In this document: in pieces, positions 56,367-64,000 of the stretch | How positions within the stretch are numbered: the stretch's first letter is position 1 | Layout of the letters: every line of letters begins with the position of its first letter | Assembly (NCBI GenBank): GCA_016716505.1 | Contig: JADJWF010000011.1 | Location: forward strand, 496,001 to 560,000 | Source of the DNA: Verrucomicrobiota bacterium | Lineage (GTDB): Bacteria > Verrucomicrobiota > Verrucomicrobiia > Limisphaerales > J093 | Direction of reading: 5' to 3' | DNA length: 64,000 nt | The notes under the pieces: generated by a model | What the model was told of the DNA's origin: nothing | The model's database searches: none | The model's input: the letters and a program-made list of their open reading frames with translations, nothing else | Position numbers and translations under genes: made by a program

Positions 56367-57841
56367 CGGAGAATGCCCTGCACCAAGCTCATGAAAAAGT
56401 TCGGATAGATGCCGATCGCGACCGAGATCAGTGCCGTGAGGCACAAAGGCACCACCAAGGTCCACGGCGCTTCGGCCGGGGATGGACTGGAAGCCGGTTC
56501 CGACGCAGGCGGTCCGAAAAACCCCTGATAGACTACGGGAGCGAAGTAGGCCGCGTTCAGCAGCGTGCTGGCCAGGAGCACAACCATGATACCCACCGCT
56601 CCCGCGTCCCAGGCGCCGTTGAGCAAATACCACTTGGTGACGAACCCGGCGACCGGCGGCGCGCCGATCATGCTCAGCGAGGCCAGGGCAAACGCGGTAA
56701 AGGTGAACGGCATCGCCCGCCCCAAGCCGCCCAACTCCGAGATGCTCTTCCGATGCGTGGCCACATAAATGGCCCCGGCGCAAAAGAACAATGTGATCTT
56801 GGAAAAGGCGTGATTGGCGATATGGACGATGCCTCCGGCAATCGCCGCCGGCTTCAGCAGCGCCACGCCCAGGATGATGTAAGAAAGCTGACTGACCGTG
56901 GAGTAAGCCAGCCGCGCCTTGAGATTGTCCTTGCTCAGGGCGACGATCGAGGCAACGAGGATCGTAATGGACACAAAATAAGCGGTGGGCAGCCCCAGAT
57001 TCCAGGCCTCGATCCGGTCCGCGCCGAACACGTAGAGCATCACCCGCACGGTTGAAAACACGCCCACCTTCACAACCGCAACGGCGTGCAGCAAGGCACT
57101 GACCGGGGTCGGTGCCACCATCGCGCTGGGGAGCCAACTGTGCAGCGGCATCACGCCGTTCTTGGCGAAACCCAGCAGGCAGGCGACGTACAGCGCCGTC
57201 GTCACACCGCGCGAAAGGTCGGGCGGCAGGATTCCCCCCCGAATGTCGGTTGCGAAGTCGAGCGTGCCGGCGACCACATAGATTAGCACCATCGCCGGCA
57301 GCAGCAGCGCCTTGGCGGTGCCCGTCAGGTACACGAGGTATTTGCGTGCGCCGGCATAGCTCTCCTCATCCTGATGATGCGCCACCAGCGGGTACGTACA
57401 AAGACTGACGATCTCATAAAACAGGTACAATGTGAGGAGATTATCGGCGAAGGCGCAGCCGACAGCGCCGAAGAGCGCCAAGGCGAAGCAGGCGCTGAAC
57501 CGGGTCTGGGCGTGTTCGTTGAGCCCGCGCATGTAGCCCGCTGAATAAAAGACCGTCAACACCCACAGAAATGACGCGCTCAACGCGAACACCATCGCCA
57601 GGGCGTCCACCCGCAGCGCGACGCTCAAACCGGGAAGCAGGTGAAAGAGCGGATACACCAGTCGCTGTCCCGCTTGGACCGCCGGCAGAAGCGAGGCCAC
57701 CAGTCCAAACAAACTCAGGGCGGACAGGAGGGAGCAGCTTTCGCGCAGGTTGGGGCGATTGCCGGCAGCCATGACGGCCGCGGCGCCCAGCAGCGGAGCC
57801 AGGATCGCGAGCAGCAGGCGGATGTCGGTGGTGGCCTCCAT
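56363..57841 (-). CDS. Additional MrpD/NuoM-like antiporter subunit
   Basis: This is a 492-residue membrane protein directly after nuoK (three-base gap). It carries the antiporter-like core: LTLYLFYEIVSLCTYPLV with the TM5 Glu, GFAKNGVMPLHSWLPSAM with the TM7 Lys, LLHAVAVVKVGVF with the TM8 Lys, and LARLAYSTVSQLSYI-type sequence. It is closer to MrpD of Na+/H+ antiporters than to NuoM or NuoN. With the NuoL-like, NuoM and NuoN subunits it gives four antiporter-like subunits in one operon instead of three. Confidence 0.85.
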   Translation of the reverse strand: MEATTDIRLLLAILAPLLGAAAVMAAGNRPNLRESCSLLSALSLFGLVASLLPAVQAGQRLVYPLFHLLPGLSVALRVDALAMVFALSASFLWVLTVFYSAGYMRGLNEHAQTRFSACFALALFGAVGCAFADNLLTLYLFYEIVSLCTYPLVAHHQDEESYAGARKYLVYLTGTAKALLLPAMVLIYVVAGTLDFATDIRGGILPPDLSRGVTTALYVACLLGFAKNGVMPLHSWLPSAMVAPTPVSALLHAVAVVKVGVFSTVRVMLYVFGADRIEAWNLGLPTAYFVSITILVASIVALSKDNLKARLAYSTVSQLSYIILGVALLKPAAIAGGIVHIANHAFSKITLFFCAGAIYVATHRKSISELGGLGRAMPFTFTAFALASLSMIGAPPVAGFVTKWYLLNGAWDAGAVGIMVVLLASTLLNAAYFAPVVYQGFFGPPASEPASSPSPAEAPWTLVVPLCLTALISVAIGIYPNFFMSLVQGILR

Positions 57842-57844
57842 GCG

Positions 57845-58171
57845 TTACCCGTTCAAGTCGGCCAGATCGGTGGTCTTGATTGACCGATAGTTGCGATAGA
57901 CAGCGATGATGATGCTCAAGGCGATCGCGACCTCGGCTGCGGCCAGGCCCATGATGAAAAGCACAAAGACCTGCCCCACGGCGGGATCCGGCGCGAAGAA
58001 CCGGTTGAACGTCATCAGGTTCAGCGAGGCCGCGGAGAAGATCAACTCGCCGGCGATGAGCATGCCGATCAATGTGGGCCGGCGCAGAAGGCCGAAGACG
58101 CCCGTCGCCAGGAGGAAGGCGGAAATCGTCAGATACGGGGTCGGTTGATCGAAGAGTGGTGGTGGGTTCAC
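57845..58171 (-). CDS. nuoK: NADH-quinone oxidoreductase subunit K
   Basis: This is a 108-residue protein with three transmembrane helices, the size expected for NuoK. GMLIAGELIFSAASLNLMTF carries the conserved TM2 Glu and VLFIMGLAAAEVAIALSII carries the TM3 Glu of the proton path. It overlaps nuoJ by four bases. Confidence 0.93.
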   Translation of the reverse strand: MNPPPLFDQPTPYLTISAFLLATGVFGLLRRPTLIGMLIAGELIFSAASLNLMTFNRFFAPDPAVGQVFVLFIMGLAAAEVAIALSIIIAVYRNYRSIKTTDLADLNG

Positions 58172-58701
58172 GGCTTGTGCCTCCCGGGGCGGGCCACGGC
58201 GAGGGCGCCCAGAATCGCGACCAAGAGCACCAGTGAAATCATCTCAAAAGCCATGCCGTAGGTAGTCAACAGCGCGAGGCCGATCGCGGCCACCGAACCG
58301 TCACTGGCCCGGCTGGCCGGGACTGTTACGGGCGCTTGCGCGGTCAACCGCGTCAATCCCCAGAACAAGAGGACTCCGGCCACGGCCAGCACGCTCGCCC
58401 AGACCAAACTCCCGACACGGTGCGCCCTGGGCACGGGTTCGTCCGGTTCCGCGAGCATCACCGCAAATACGATCGTCACGCAGACCGCGCCGATGTAGAT
58501 CAAGATCTCCATGAGCGCGAGGAACGGGCTGCGGAGAAAGTAGTACAATCCGGCCAGTCCCAGACAGCACAGCGCCAGCCCGCACACGCTCCGAATGATC
58601 CGGTGGCTGAGGACGGCGATCAGAGCTCCTCCCATCGCGGTTAACACGGCGACGGAGAACACCAACGTGAGCAAGAACGGGGCGGCCGAGGACGAGTTCA
58701 T
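58168..58701 (-). CDS. nuoJ: NADH-quinone oxidoreductase subunit J
   Basis: This is a 177-residue protein from the ATG at 58701 (ATGA overlap with nuoI). It has five predicted transmembrane helices and the NuoJ motif FLALMEILIYIGAVCVTIVFAVML, where the pi-bulge helix of TM3 lies. A longer upstream frame belongs to another register of nuoI. Confidence 0.92.
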   Translation of the reverse strand: MNSSSAAPFLLTLVFSVAVLTAMGGALIAVLSHRIIRSVCGLALCCLGLAGLYYFLRSPFLALMEILIYIGAVCVTIVFAVMLAEPDEPVPRAHRVGSLVWASVLAVAGVLLFWGLTRLTAQAPVTVPASRASDGSVAAIGLALLTTYGMAFEMISLVLLVAILGALAVARPGRHKP

Positions 58702-59141
58702 TTTCCTTCGGCTTCCAACCGTTTGAACAGGTCCATGATGAACTGTTCCTTGCTCCGGCCCGCCAGATTGTATTCGTGGCTGAACCGAATCGCGTTGCTC
58801 TTGCACGCCTCGACACACGCGCCACACAGGCTGCACTTGGTGAAGTCCAGCCGGTATTCCGTGACGGACTTCTTCTTGTCCCCTTCGAGTTTCACGCCTT
58901 CCACCGTGATGCAGTCGCTCGGACAGGCGCGTTCGCACAGTTTGCAGGCGTAACAAATCGCCTTTCCCGTCTCGGGGTCCCGCACCAGCTCGATGTGCCC
59001 GCGAAATCGCGGCGGCATTTTGAGGGCTTGATGCGGGTAATGGACCGTCACGGTCGGCTTGAAAAACTGCCCGAGGGTGACGCGCATGCCCGAAAGCAGG
59101 CTCCACAGACCTCGACCGAGATCACGCAGCGGGACTTTCAT
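58698..59141 (-). CDS. nuoI: NADH-quinone oxidoreductase subunit I (2x[4Fe-4S])
   Basis: This is a 147-residue protein from the ATG at 59141. It has two ferredoxin motifs, CYACKLCERACPSD and CSLCGACVEACKSN, which bind clusters N6a and N6b carrying electrons to NuoB. HYPHQ..MPPRFRGHIELVRD is the usual NuoI N-terminal signature. It sits two bases after nuoH. Confidence 0.94.
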   Translation of the reverse strand: MKVPLRDLGRGLWSLLSGMRVTLGQFFKPTVTVHYPHQALKMPPRFRGHIELVRDPETGKAICYACKLCERACPSDCITVEGVKLEGDKKKSVTEYRLDFTKCSLCGACVEACKSNAIRFSHEYNLAGRSKEQFIMDLFKRLEAEGK

Positions 59142-59143
59142 GC

Positions 59144-60133
59144 TCAGAAGAGTTTCAACATCACACTGGTCAGGACGAGCGTGAACAGCGACACCGGAAT
59201 CAGGATTTTCCAGGACAGGTTCAGCAATCCGTAGAACTGGGTGCGGGGAAACGTCCACCGCACCCAGACGACGCAGAAGATGAGGAAGTACATTTTCGCC
59301 AGAAACCACCACGGACCGGGCAGCCAGCCAATCGGGCTCTGCCAGCCGCCGAGGAACAGGATGGTGGCCAAACTGCACCCCACCACGACGTTCGCATATT
59401 CCGCCATAAAGAACACCCCAAAGCCCATGCCCGCGTATTCCGTAAACGCCCCGGCCACCAGTTCGCTTTCGGCTTCCGCCATGTCAAAAGGCGCGCGGTT
59501 GGTTTCTGCCAACATGCAGATGTAAAAGATCAGGAACGTGACTGGCATGAGCGGGTTTGCCGCCAACTGAAACAGGTTCCAGTTCCAGAACCACCCCGCC
59601 TGCTTCCGGACGATCTCCTGGAGATCCATGGTTCCCATCATCATCAACAGGGTGATGGCTACCAGGAGCATGGGGATTTCGTAAGCCACGTTCTGCGAGA
59701 CAATGCGGGCGGCGGAGATGATCGCGTATTTGTTCCGTGAAGCCCAGCCACTGAGCATGATGGCCATCACGTTGATGGAACCAAAGGCAAACACCATCAC
59801 GAGACCGAAGTTGACTTTCCGGGCCACGAGGGTTTCACCGAAAGGAATGACGGCGAGGCACATCAACGCCGGAGCCATGACCATCATCGGAGCCGCGCGG
59901 AACAGCACCGCGTCGGAGGTGGGTGGCACGATGACCTGCTTGGAGAGCAGCTTGAGCGCGTCGGCGATGGGTTGAAGCAGACCCGCGTATCCCGCCTCGG
60001 TCGGTCCCGGTCTCCGTTGAAACCGCCCGGCCCCTTTCCGTTCCACCCAGACCAGATACGCCGCGTGGAACCCGACGAAGGCCAGTGTCCCGGCGAGGAA
60101 TATCAGCAGACGGTATGGCTCGGGAAGATTCAT
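59144..60133 (-). CDS. nuoH: NADH-quinone oxidoreductase subunit H
   Basis: This is a 329-residue membrane protein with about eight helices. It has VWVERKGAGRFQRRPGPTEAG near the start and FDMAEAESELVAGAFTEYAG with the conserved Glu residues of the quinone channel. It lies at the junction of membrane and peripheral arms. There is a 15-base gap after nuoD. Confidence 0.94.
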   Translation of the reverse strand: MNLPEPYRLLIFLAGTLAFVGFHAAYLVWVERKGAGRFQRRPGPTEAGYAGLLQPIADALKLLSKQVIVPPTSDAVLFRAAPMMVMAPALMCLAVIPFGETLVARKVNFGLVMVFAFGSINVMAIMLSGWASRNKYAIISAARIVSQNVAYEIPMLLVAITLLMMMGTMDLQEIVRKQAGWFWNWNLFQLAANPLMPVTFLIFYICMLAETNRAPFDMAEAESELVAGAFTEYAGMGFGVFFMAEYANVVVGCSLATILFLGGWQSPIGWLPGPWWFLAKMYFLIFCVVWVRWTFPRTQFYGLLNLSWKILIPVSLFTLVLTSVMLKLF

Positions 60134-60148
60134 GCCGGGCGAAGGGGG

Positions 60149-61282
60149 CTAACGATCCACATCCGGAATGACCAAATCCAGACTTCCCAGCAGGGCGATG
60201 GCGTCCGGCAACAGCAGCCCCCGGCTCGTCTCCTCGAACAGGCTGAGATTCGAGAACGAGGGCGTGCGGAGTTTGACGCGGTACGGAACTTCTCCGCCAT
60301 CACTCACGATGCGGACCATGAAGCGTCCCCGGGCAGCCTCAACCGCATAACAGTAGTCCCCGGCAGGGAGTTTCAGGACCCGTGGCACGTTGGCCGCCAT
60401 GACCGGACCGTCGGGCAGCCTTGCCAGTGCCTGCTCAATGATCCGCAGGCTTTGCGCCATCTCTTCCATGCGCACCCGGTAGCGCGCCATCGAATCCCCT
60501 TCCGGAAAGACCGGAATGTCGAAGTCGAGCTCTGGATAAACCGAATACGGCTCCACCCGGCGAACGTCGTAGGCGACCCCGGAGCCGCGGATGACCGGAC
60601 CCGTTGCCCCGTACTTCCGGCATTGCTCGCTCGTGATCAGCCCGATGCCCACCAGCCGTTTTTGAAGGATGATATTGTCGGTGACCAGGGTCTGATACAT
60701 GGACAACCGCGGCCGCATGTAAGCGACGAATTCCTGTGCACCCCGCACGAAGGTATCGTCCACGTCGTTACAAAGCCCGCCGAAGCGGTAATAACAGTAA
60801 GTCAGGCGCGCACCCGTGATTCCCTCCAGCAAATCAAGGATCTTCTCGCGGTCGTCAAAGGCGTACAGGAGCGGCGTGAACCCGCCGAGGTCGAGCAGGA
60901 ACGCACCGAGCCACACCAAGTGGCTGGAGATGCGGTTCAGCTCGGAGGTGATGACGCGGATGTATTCGGCCCGCGGTGGCGGTTTCAACCCGAGTGCCCG
61001 CTCAACCACCCCCACGTAGGCGTGCGTGTAGTGCATCGCCGACAGGTAATCCACCCGGCTGGTGTTGGGCAGGTACTGCGCCCAAGTGCGGTTTTCTCCC
61101 ATCTTTTCATGCATCCGGTGGATGTAGCCCGGCACGGGCTCGGCGCGGCGAATGTACTCGCCGTCCATGGTCATCTTGACCCGGAGTACGCCGTGGGTCG
61201 CCGGGTGCTGCGGTCCCAAGTTCAGCGTGAACATTTCTTCACGCGGCGTTCCATCGGCAGAGCTGACCGGCGGTGTGATCAC
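60149..61282 (-). CDS. nuoD: NADH-quinone oxidoreductase subunit D (49-kDa)
   Basis: The start is taken as the GTG at 61282, which overlaps the nuoC stop (GTGA), giving 377 residues. The quinone-site motif LGPQHPATHGVLR lies near residue 20 and ENRTWAQYLPNTSRVDYLSAM follows. The protein ends in LDLVIPDVDR, as the family does. nuoC and nuoD are separate, not fused. Confidence 0.94.
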   Translation of the reverse strand: MITPPVSSADGTPREEMFTLNLGPQHPATHGVLRVKMTMDGEYIRRAEPVPGYIHRMHEKMGENRTWAQYLPNTSRVDYLSAMHYTHAYVGVVERALGLKPPPRAEYIRVITSELNRISSHLVWLGAFLLDLGGFTPLLYAFDDREKILDLLEGITGARLTYCYYRFGGLCNDVDDTFVRGAQEFVAYMRPRLSMYQTLVTDNIILQKRLVGIGLITSEQCRKYGATGPVIRGSGVAYDVRRVEPYSVYPELDFDIPVFPEGDSMARYRVRMEEMAQSLRIIEQALARLPDGPVMAANVPRVLKLPAGDYCYAVEAARGRFMVRIVSDGGEVPYRVKLRTPSFSNLSLFEETSRGLLLPDAIALLGSLDLVIPDVDR

Positions 61283-61812
61283 GGCTGGAAGTCCTTTTTC
61301 AAAGGATGATACGTCGCATCCTCCGGGAGCAGCAACGGCTCCAGTTGGGGATGGCCCGAGAAGACAATGCCGAAGAAATCGTGTGCCTCCCGCTCGTGCC
61401 AATTGGCGCCGGGGAAGACCTTCGCAATGGAGGAAACCACCGGTGTTGCCCGAGGGATCCGCGTTCGAGCGACCACGCGCCATGGCGCGGCGGGATGGAA
61501 AAAGTCGTACACGACTTCCATTTCCTGCTCCCCGATCCAGTCCACGCCGGTGATTGCATCCAGGGCAAATCCCTTGCGGTCGAGGAACTCCGCAGCGGAA
61601 ACCACGCCGTCGATGCCCACGGTGACATCGAGGTGGAACCCTTTCGCGGAGAATTCGACCTCACGAATCGCGCCCGAGTTCGCGGGCGCGGCGCCCGCCC
61701 CTGTCCTCGCCCCGTTGGCAGACGGGTTTTCCGGCGGCGACGCAGCCGGCGGAACCGCAGTGTGCAAACACGCGGCAAACTCCGCGGCAAGATCTGGAAG
61801 AGGGAGCGTCAT
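61279..61812 (-). CDS. nuoC: NADH-quinone oxidoreductase subunit C (30-kDa)
   Basis: This is a 177-residue protein from the ATG at 61812 (ATGA overlap with nuoB). Its N-terminal 45 residues are Ala/Pro-rich and variable. It ends with the family signature ANWHEREAHDFFGIVFSGHP, then LLLPEDATYHPLKKDF. Confidence 0.93.
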   Translation of the reverse strand: MTLPLPDLAAEFAACLHTAVPPAASPPENPSANGARTGAGAAPANSGAIREVEFSAKGFHLDVTVGIDGVVSAAEFLDRKGFALDAITGVDWIGEQEMEVVYDFFHPAAPWRVVARTRIPRATPVVSSIAKVFPGANWHEREAHDFFGIVFSGHPQLEPLLLPEDATYHPLKKDFQP

Positions 61813-62321
61813 TCCGGTTTCACCCGTGGCCAGCGGCGTTTTCCGGTAAGTTTCTCCTCCAGCTCGAGTATTCCCTCGATCAGCGCTTCGGGCCGAGGGG
61901 GACAGCCCGGGATGAACACATCCACCGGGAAGAGCTTGTCCACCCCTTCGATCACCGCGTACTGGCCGGGAAAGACGAAGGGGCCACCCGAGATCGCGCA
62001 GTTCCCCATGGCGATGACCCATTTGGGCTCGAGCATTTGGTCGTAGAGCGTCTTCACCGCCGGGGCCATTTTCTTGTTGATCGTCCCCGCCACGATCATG
62101 ACGTCGGCCTGCCGCGGGGAGGGACGAAACACCTCCGCCCCGAAACGCGAGATATCGAATCGCGACGCACCGGCGGCCATCATCTCGATGGCACAGCAGG
62201 CCAGGCCGAAGGTCAGCGGCCAAAGCGAGTTGGCGCGCCCCAACGCAAGCAACTCATCCAGCTTGGCGAACCTGACTACTTGGGAGAGGTCTGAGGAGCA
62301 GGTGGGCTCTTGGGATACCAT
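61809..62321 (-). CDS. nuoB: NADH-quinone oxidoreductase subunit B
   Basis: This is a 170-residue protein from the ATG at 62321, overlapping nuoA by 46 bases. The N2 [4Fe-4S] ligands are visible in LACCAIEMM, AMGNCAI and VFIPGCPPRPEALIEG. It passes electrons to quinone. Confidence 0.94.
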   Translation of the reverse strand: MVSQEPTCSSDLSQVVRFAKLDELLALGRANSLWPLTFGLACCAIEMMAAGASRFDISRFGAEVFRPSPRQADVMIVAGTINKKMAPAVKTLYDQMLEPKWVIAMGNCAISGGPFVFPGQYAVIEGVDKLFPVDVFIPGCPPRPEALIEGILELEEKLTGKRRWPRVKPE

Positions 62322-62707
62322 TCGAAAACCCCTTTCCTCCAGGCATACACGATGACCAGCGAGAGTATCCCGGCAAACAACAGCACCTCGCCCAGGTCGA
62401 GCCAGGCAAAGTAGCGGTCGTACACCAACGCGATCGGGATGAGAAACAGCACGTCCACCGCAAAAGCAATGAACACCAGCGCGTACAGGTAATACACGGC
62501 GCTGTACCGGATCCATGCGTCGCCGATCGGCTCAATCCCGCATTCCACAAACTGCCCGGTTTTGTGGGCCGTCTGGCGGGTGCCCCGCGGCGAGATCAAG
62601 TGGACCACGATGAACGGTCCGAGGGCGAACGCCAGTCCACCAACACAAAACGCGGCGACATAGAGCAGATCGCCGGCAAACGCACCATTACTCGCGGACG
62701 CCGTCAT
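62276..62707 (-). CDS. nuoA: NADH-quinone oxidoreductase subunit A
   Basis: This is a 143-residue protein with three transmembrane helices, from the ATG at 62707. KTGQFVECGIEPIGDAWIRY carries the conserved E-C-G of the TM1-TM2 loop near the quinone site, and FDVLFLIP-like sequence (FAVDVLFLIPIALVYD) follows. It is the first gene of the operon. No nuoE, nuoF or nuoG follows or precedes it. Confidence 0.93.
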   Translation of the reverse strand: MTASASNGAFAGDLLYVAAFCVGGLAFALGPFIVVHLISPRGTRQTAHKTGQFVECGIEPIGDAWIRYSAVYYLYALVFIAFAVDVLFLIPIALVYDRYFAWLDLGEVLLFAGILSLVIVYAWRKGVFEWYPKSPPAPQTSPK

Positions 62708-63106
62708 GTCGGGTTTCTTGGGGAGCGTTTGTGTCGGCTTTCCAAAATGCAAGGAACAATTCGCATGACCTGGATAATCACCGATTAAAGCACGCAACGC
62801 CGATCACCAGTCGCCTAATGGTGAGGCAAACCCCAGGGGACGCCGCTTCAAACGCCAGGGCCGCATCTGGCATCCGGAGCGGAGTGCCCGGCTCGTGGCC
62901 CTCCACCAACTCCACGCCCAGCCGTCAGCCTGCAACGCCTTGGTGGCGAGCCAAACCCCAGTTTCACCTCAAACCCAACCCGCCCTGATTTCCCCCCTGA
63001 CCGTTGGCGAACGCTACCCGCTGGCGGCCGATCCCGCGAAATTCGCTGGCCAAGCAGCACCGCCGCCGCCTATATAGCGACTCACTTACCATCAAAGGAC
63101 GAAGCC
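62708..63106. other. Intergenic region between nuoA and the secreted protein gene
   Basis: 399 bases. It must contain the promoter of the complex I operon (minus) and probably that of the gene at 63,107 (plus). No convincing -35/-10 pair, operator or RNA gene stands out; short open frames here have no family resemblance. Confidence 0.4.
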
Positions 63107-63559
63107 ATGAAAACGATCTTGCTGGTTCTCGCGATCGCGGTCCTGACCGCCGCGCCGCTCGCCGCCGCTGAATCAAAGTCCACGCCTCCTCCCGCCGTCG
63201 CGTCGGATGGAGCCCCGAAAGCTAAACCGAAGTCGAAGTCCGAAGCCGCCCAACCGGCCGGGGTGCCTTTCAACGGAAAGATTGCCGCCTTGGACCTTTC
63301 CGCGCAGACGCTGACCCTGAGCGGCAAAGCGCAACGAGTGGTCAAGGTGACCTCGCAGACCAAGATCCTGCGCGACGGCCAGCCTGCCACCCTGGCGGGA
63401 GCGAAGGTGGGCGAATCGGTAGGCGGTTATGCCAAGAAAACCGATGAGGGCGTGCTCGAGGCGATCTCGCTGCGATTGGGGCCGAAAGCGCCAGCGGACA
63501 AAGCCGCCAAGCCGGCGACCGGCACCGCCAAGCGCAAGGCCGGCGCGACTGCCGAATGA
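63107..63559 (+). CDS. Small exported protein, DUF5666-like
   Basis: This is a 150-residue protein with a signal peptide (MKTILLVLAIAVLTAAPLAAAE). A Lys/Pro/Ala-rich linker leads to a small beta domain of about 65 residues (FNGKIAALDLSAQTLTLSG; KVTSQTKILRDGQPATLAG) and a Lys/Ala-rich tail. The beta domain resembles DUF5666-type OB-like modules. The function is unknown; it is probably periplasmic. Confidence 0.7.
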   Translation: MKTILLVLAIAVLTAAPLAAAESKSTPPPAVASDGAPKAKPKSKSEAAQPAGVPFNGKIAALDLSAQTLTLSGKAQRVVKVTSQTKILRDGQPATLAGAKVGESVGGYAKKTDEGVLEAISLRLGPKAPADKAAKPATGTAKRKAGATAE

Positions 63560-63692
63560 ACAACCCGTGAACCGTCGCCGGGGAGTGGCGACAGAAACGG
63601 GGGCGGACGACTTGAATAATCGCCGTCCCGGAACACTCTGAACGCGGTGGCGGGCGTGGCCTGACGGGTTCCGCGCTCGCCGGCACCTGAAG

Positions 63693-64000
63693 ATGAAGAC
63701 GCAATACTGGCTCGGTTCACTGGCAGCACTGGCCCTGGCAGCGCTGCCGTTGCTGGCACAGGCAAAAGTGGGCGCGCCCGCGCCCGCGTTCAGCGGCACG
63801 GACATCAACGGCAAGGTTCACAAGCTCAGCGACTACAAGGGGCGTATCGTCGTGCTGGAAGCTTTCAACCCGGATTGCCCGTTCTCGGCCAACCACTACA
63901 AGACCGGTGCCATGCCTGCCCTCCAACAGGCGCTGGCAAGCAAGGGCGTCGTGTGGCTGGTCGTCAATTCAACCGCCGCCTCCCACGCCTCGTATCGCAA
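63693..64000 (+). CDS. Exported thioredoxin-fold (redoxin/AhpC-TSA-like) protein, partial
   Basis: It runs off the window end; 102 residues are visible. A signal peptide (MKTQYWLGSLAALALAALPLLAQA) is followed by VGAPAPAFSGTDINGKVHKL, LSDYKGRIVVLEAFNPDCPFSANHY and VVWLVVNSTA, the redoxin core. The active-site region has NPDCPF with one Cys where thioredoxins have CxxC, so it is more peroxiredoxin-like or a non-classical thioredoxin, as in many planctomycetal and verrucomicrobial exported redoxins. ATG at 63693. Confidence 0.78.
   Translation, partial: MKTQYWLGSLAALALAALPLLAQAKVGAPAPAFSGTDINGKVHKLSDYKGRIVVLEAFNPDCPFSANHYKTGAMPALQQALASKGVVWLVVNSTAASHASYR

Overview
The window is GC-rich DNA from what looks like a verrucomicrobial chromosome. 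The clues are family-level, not a marker-gene identification: a secreted protein combining an Ig-like and a PA14 domain, a DUF1080 (3-keto-disaccharide hydrolase) protein, an mcsA-mcsB-clpC operon in a bacterium with many lipoproteins, and a nuo operon with extra Mrp-antiporter-like subunits. It splits into an accessory island (about 1-43,900) and ordinary chromosome (about 44,170-64,000). The boundary at 43,854-43,898 is the 3' part of a tRNA gene (anticodon loop CAT to CCA) with no matching 5' half, which is the usual scar of tyrosine-integrase insertion.

1-27.2 kb: an RHS polymorphic-toxin array. Three near-identical RHS cores of about 5.3 kb (7262-2445, 18239-12945 and 25228-19944, all minus strand) switch to three unrelated C-terminal tips exactly at the conserved LGRW..RDP motif. 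Each tip is followed closely by a different small gene: one cytosolic-looking and two with a lipobox, so immunity candidates. Tip 3 carries a HELAH zinc-peptidase motif. Tip 2 has a Cys/His-rich domain with some papain-like/LRAT-like character. Tip 1 has a hydrophobic segment. A SufU-like gene sits upstream of core 1, and a 5'-truncated copy upstream of core 2 marks a recombination joint. Four glycosyltransferase-like genes and a PA14/Ig secreted protein are interleaved with the array. The RHS cores contain many single-base indels while unique genes are clean, so sequencing or assembly error in repeats must be excluded before calling them broken.

27.3-38.6 kb: an integrative mobilizable element. 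It has a MobF (TrwC-like) relaxase-helicase, a divergent operon with a VirD4-type coupling ATPase, a ParA/TraL-like ATPase, an HTH protein and small accessory genes, an AbiEi/AbiEii toxin-antitoxin pair with a palindromic operator, a RadC-like JAB protein, a cluster of inverted repeats and a tyrosine recombinase. No mating-pair-formation genes are seen.

38.6-43.7 kb: a defence cassette. Two genes resemble GapS4a/GapS4b (GAPS4 anti-phage system) and are bracketed by an imperfect 36-39 bp direct repeat. Two XRE-type regulators and a WYL-domain regulator follow.

44.2-64 kb: core genes. These are the DUF1080 protein; ribE-tmk; mcsA-mcsB-clpC (protein arginine phosphorylation and AAA+ unfoldase); and, on the minus strand, a tightly overlapping complex I operon nuoA-B-C-D-H-I-J-K, MrpD-like, an 86-aa membrane protein, a NuoL-like subunit, nuoM, nuoN. 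nuoE/F/G are absent here. A small secreted protein and a truncated thioredoxin-fold protein close the window.
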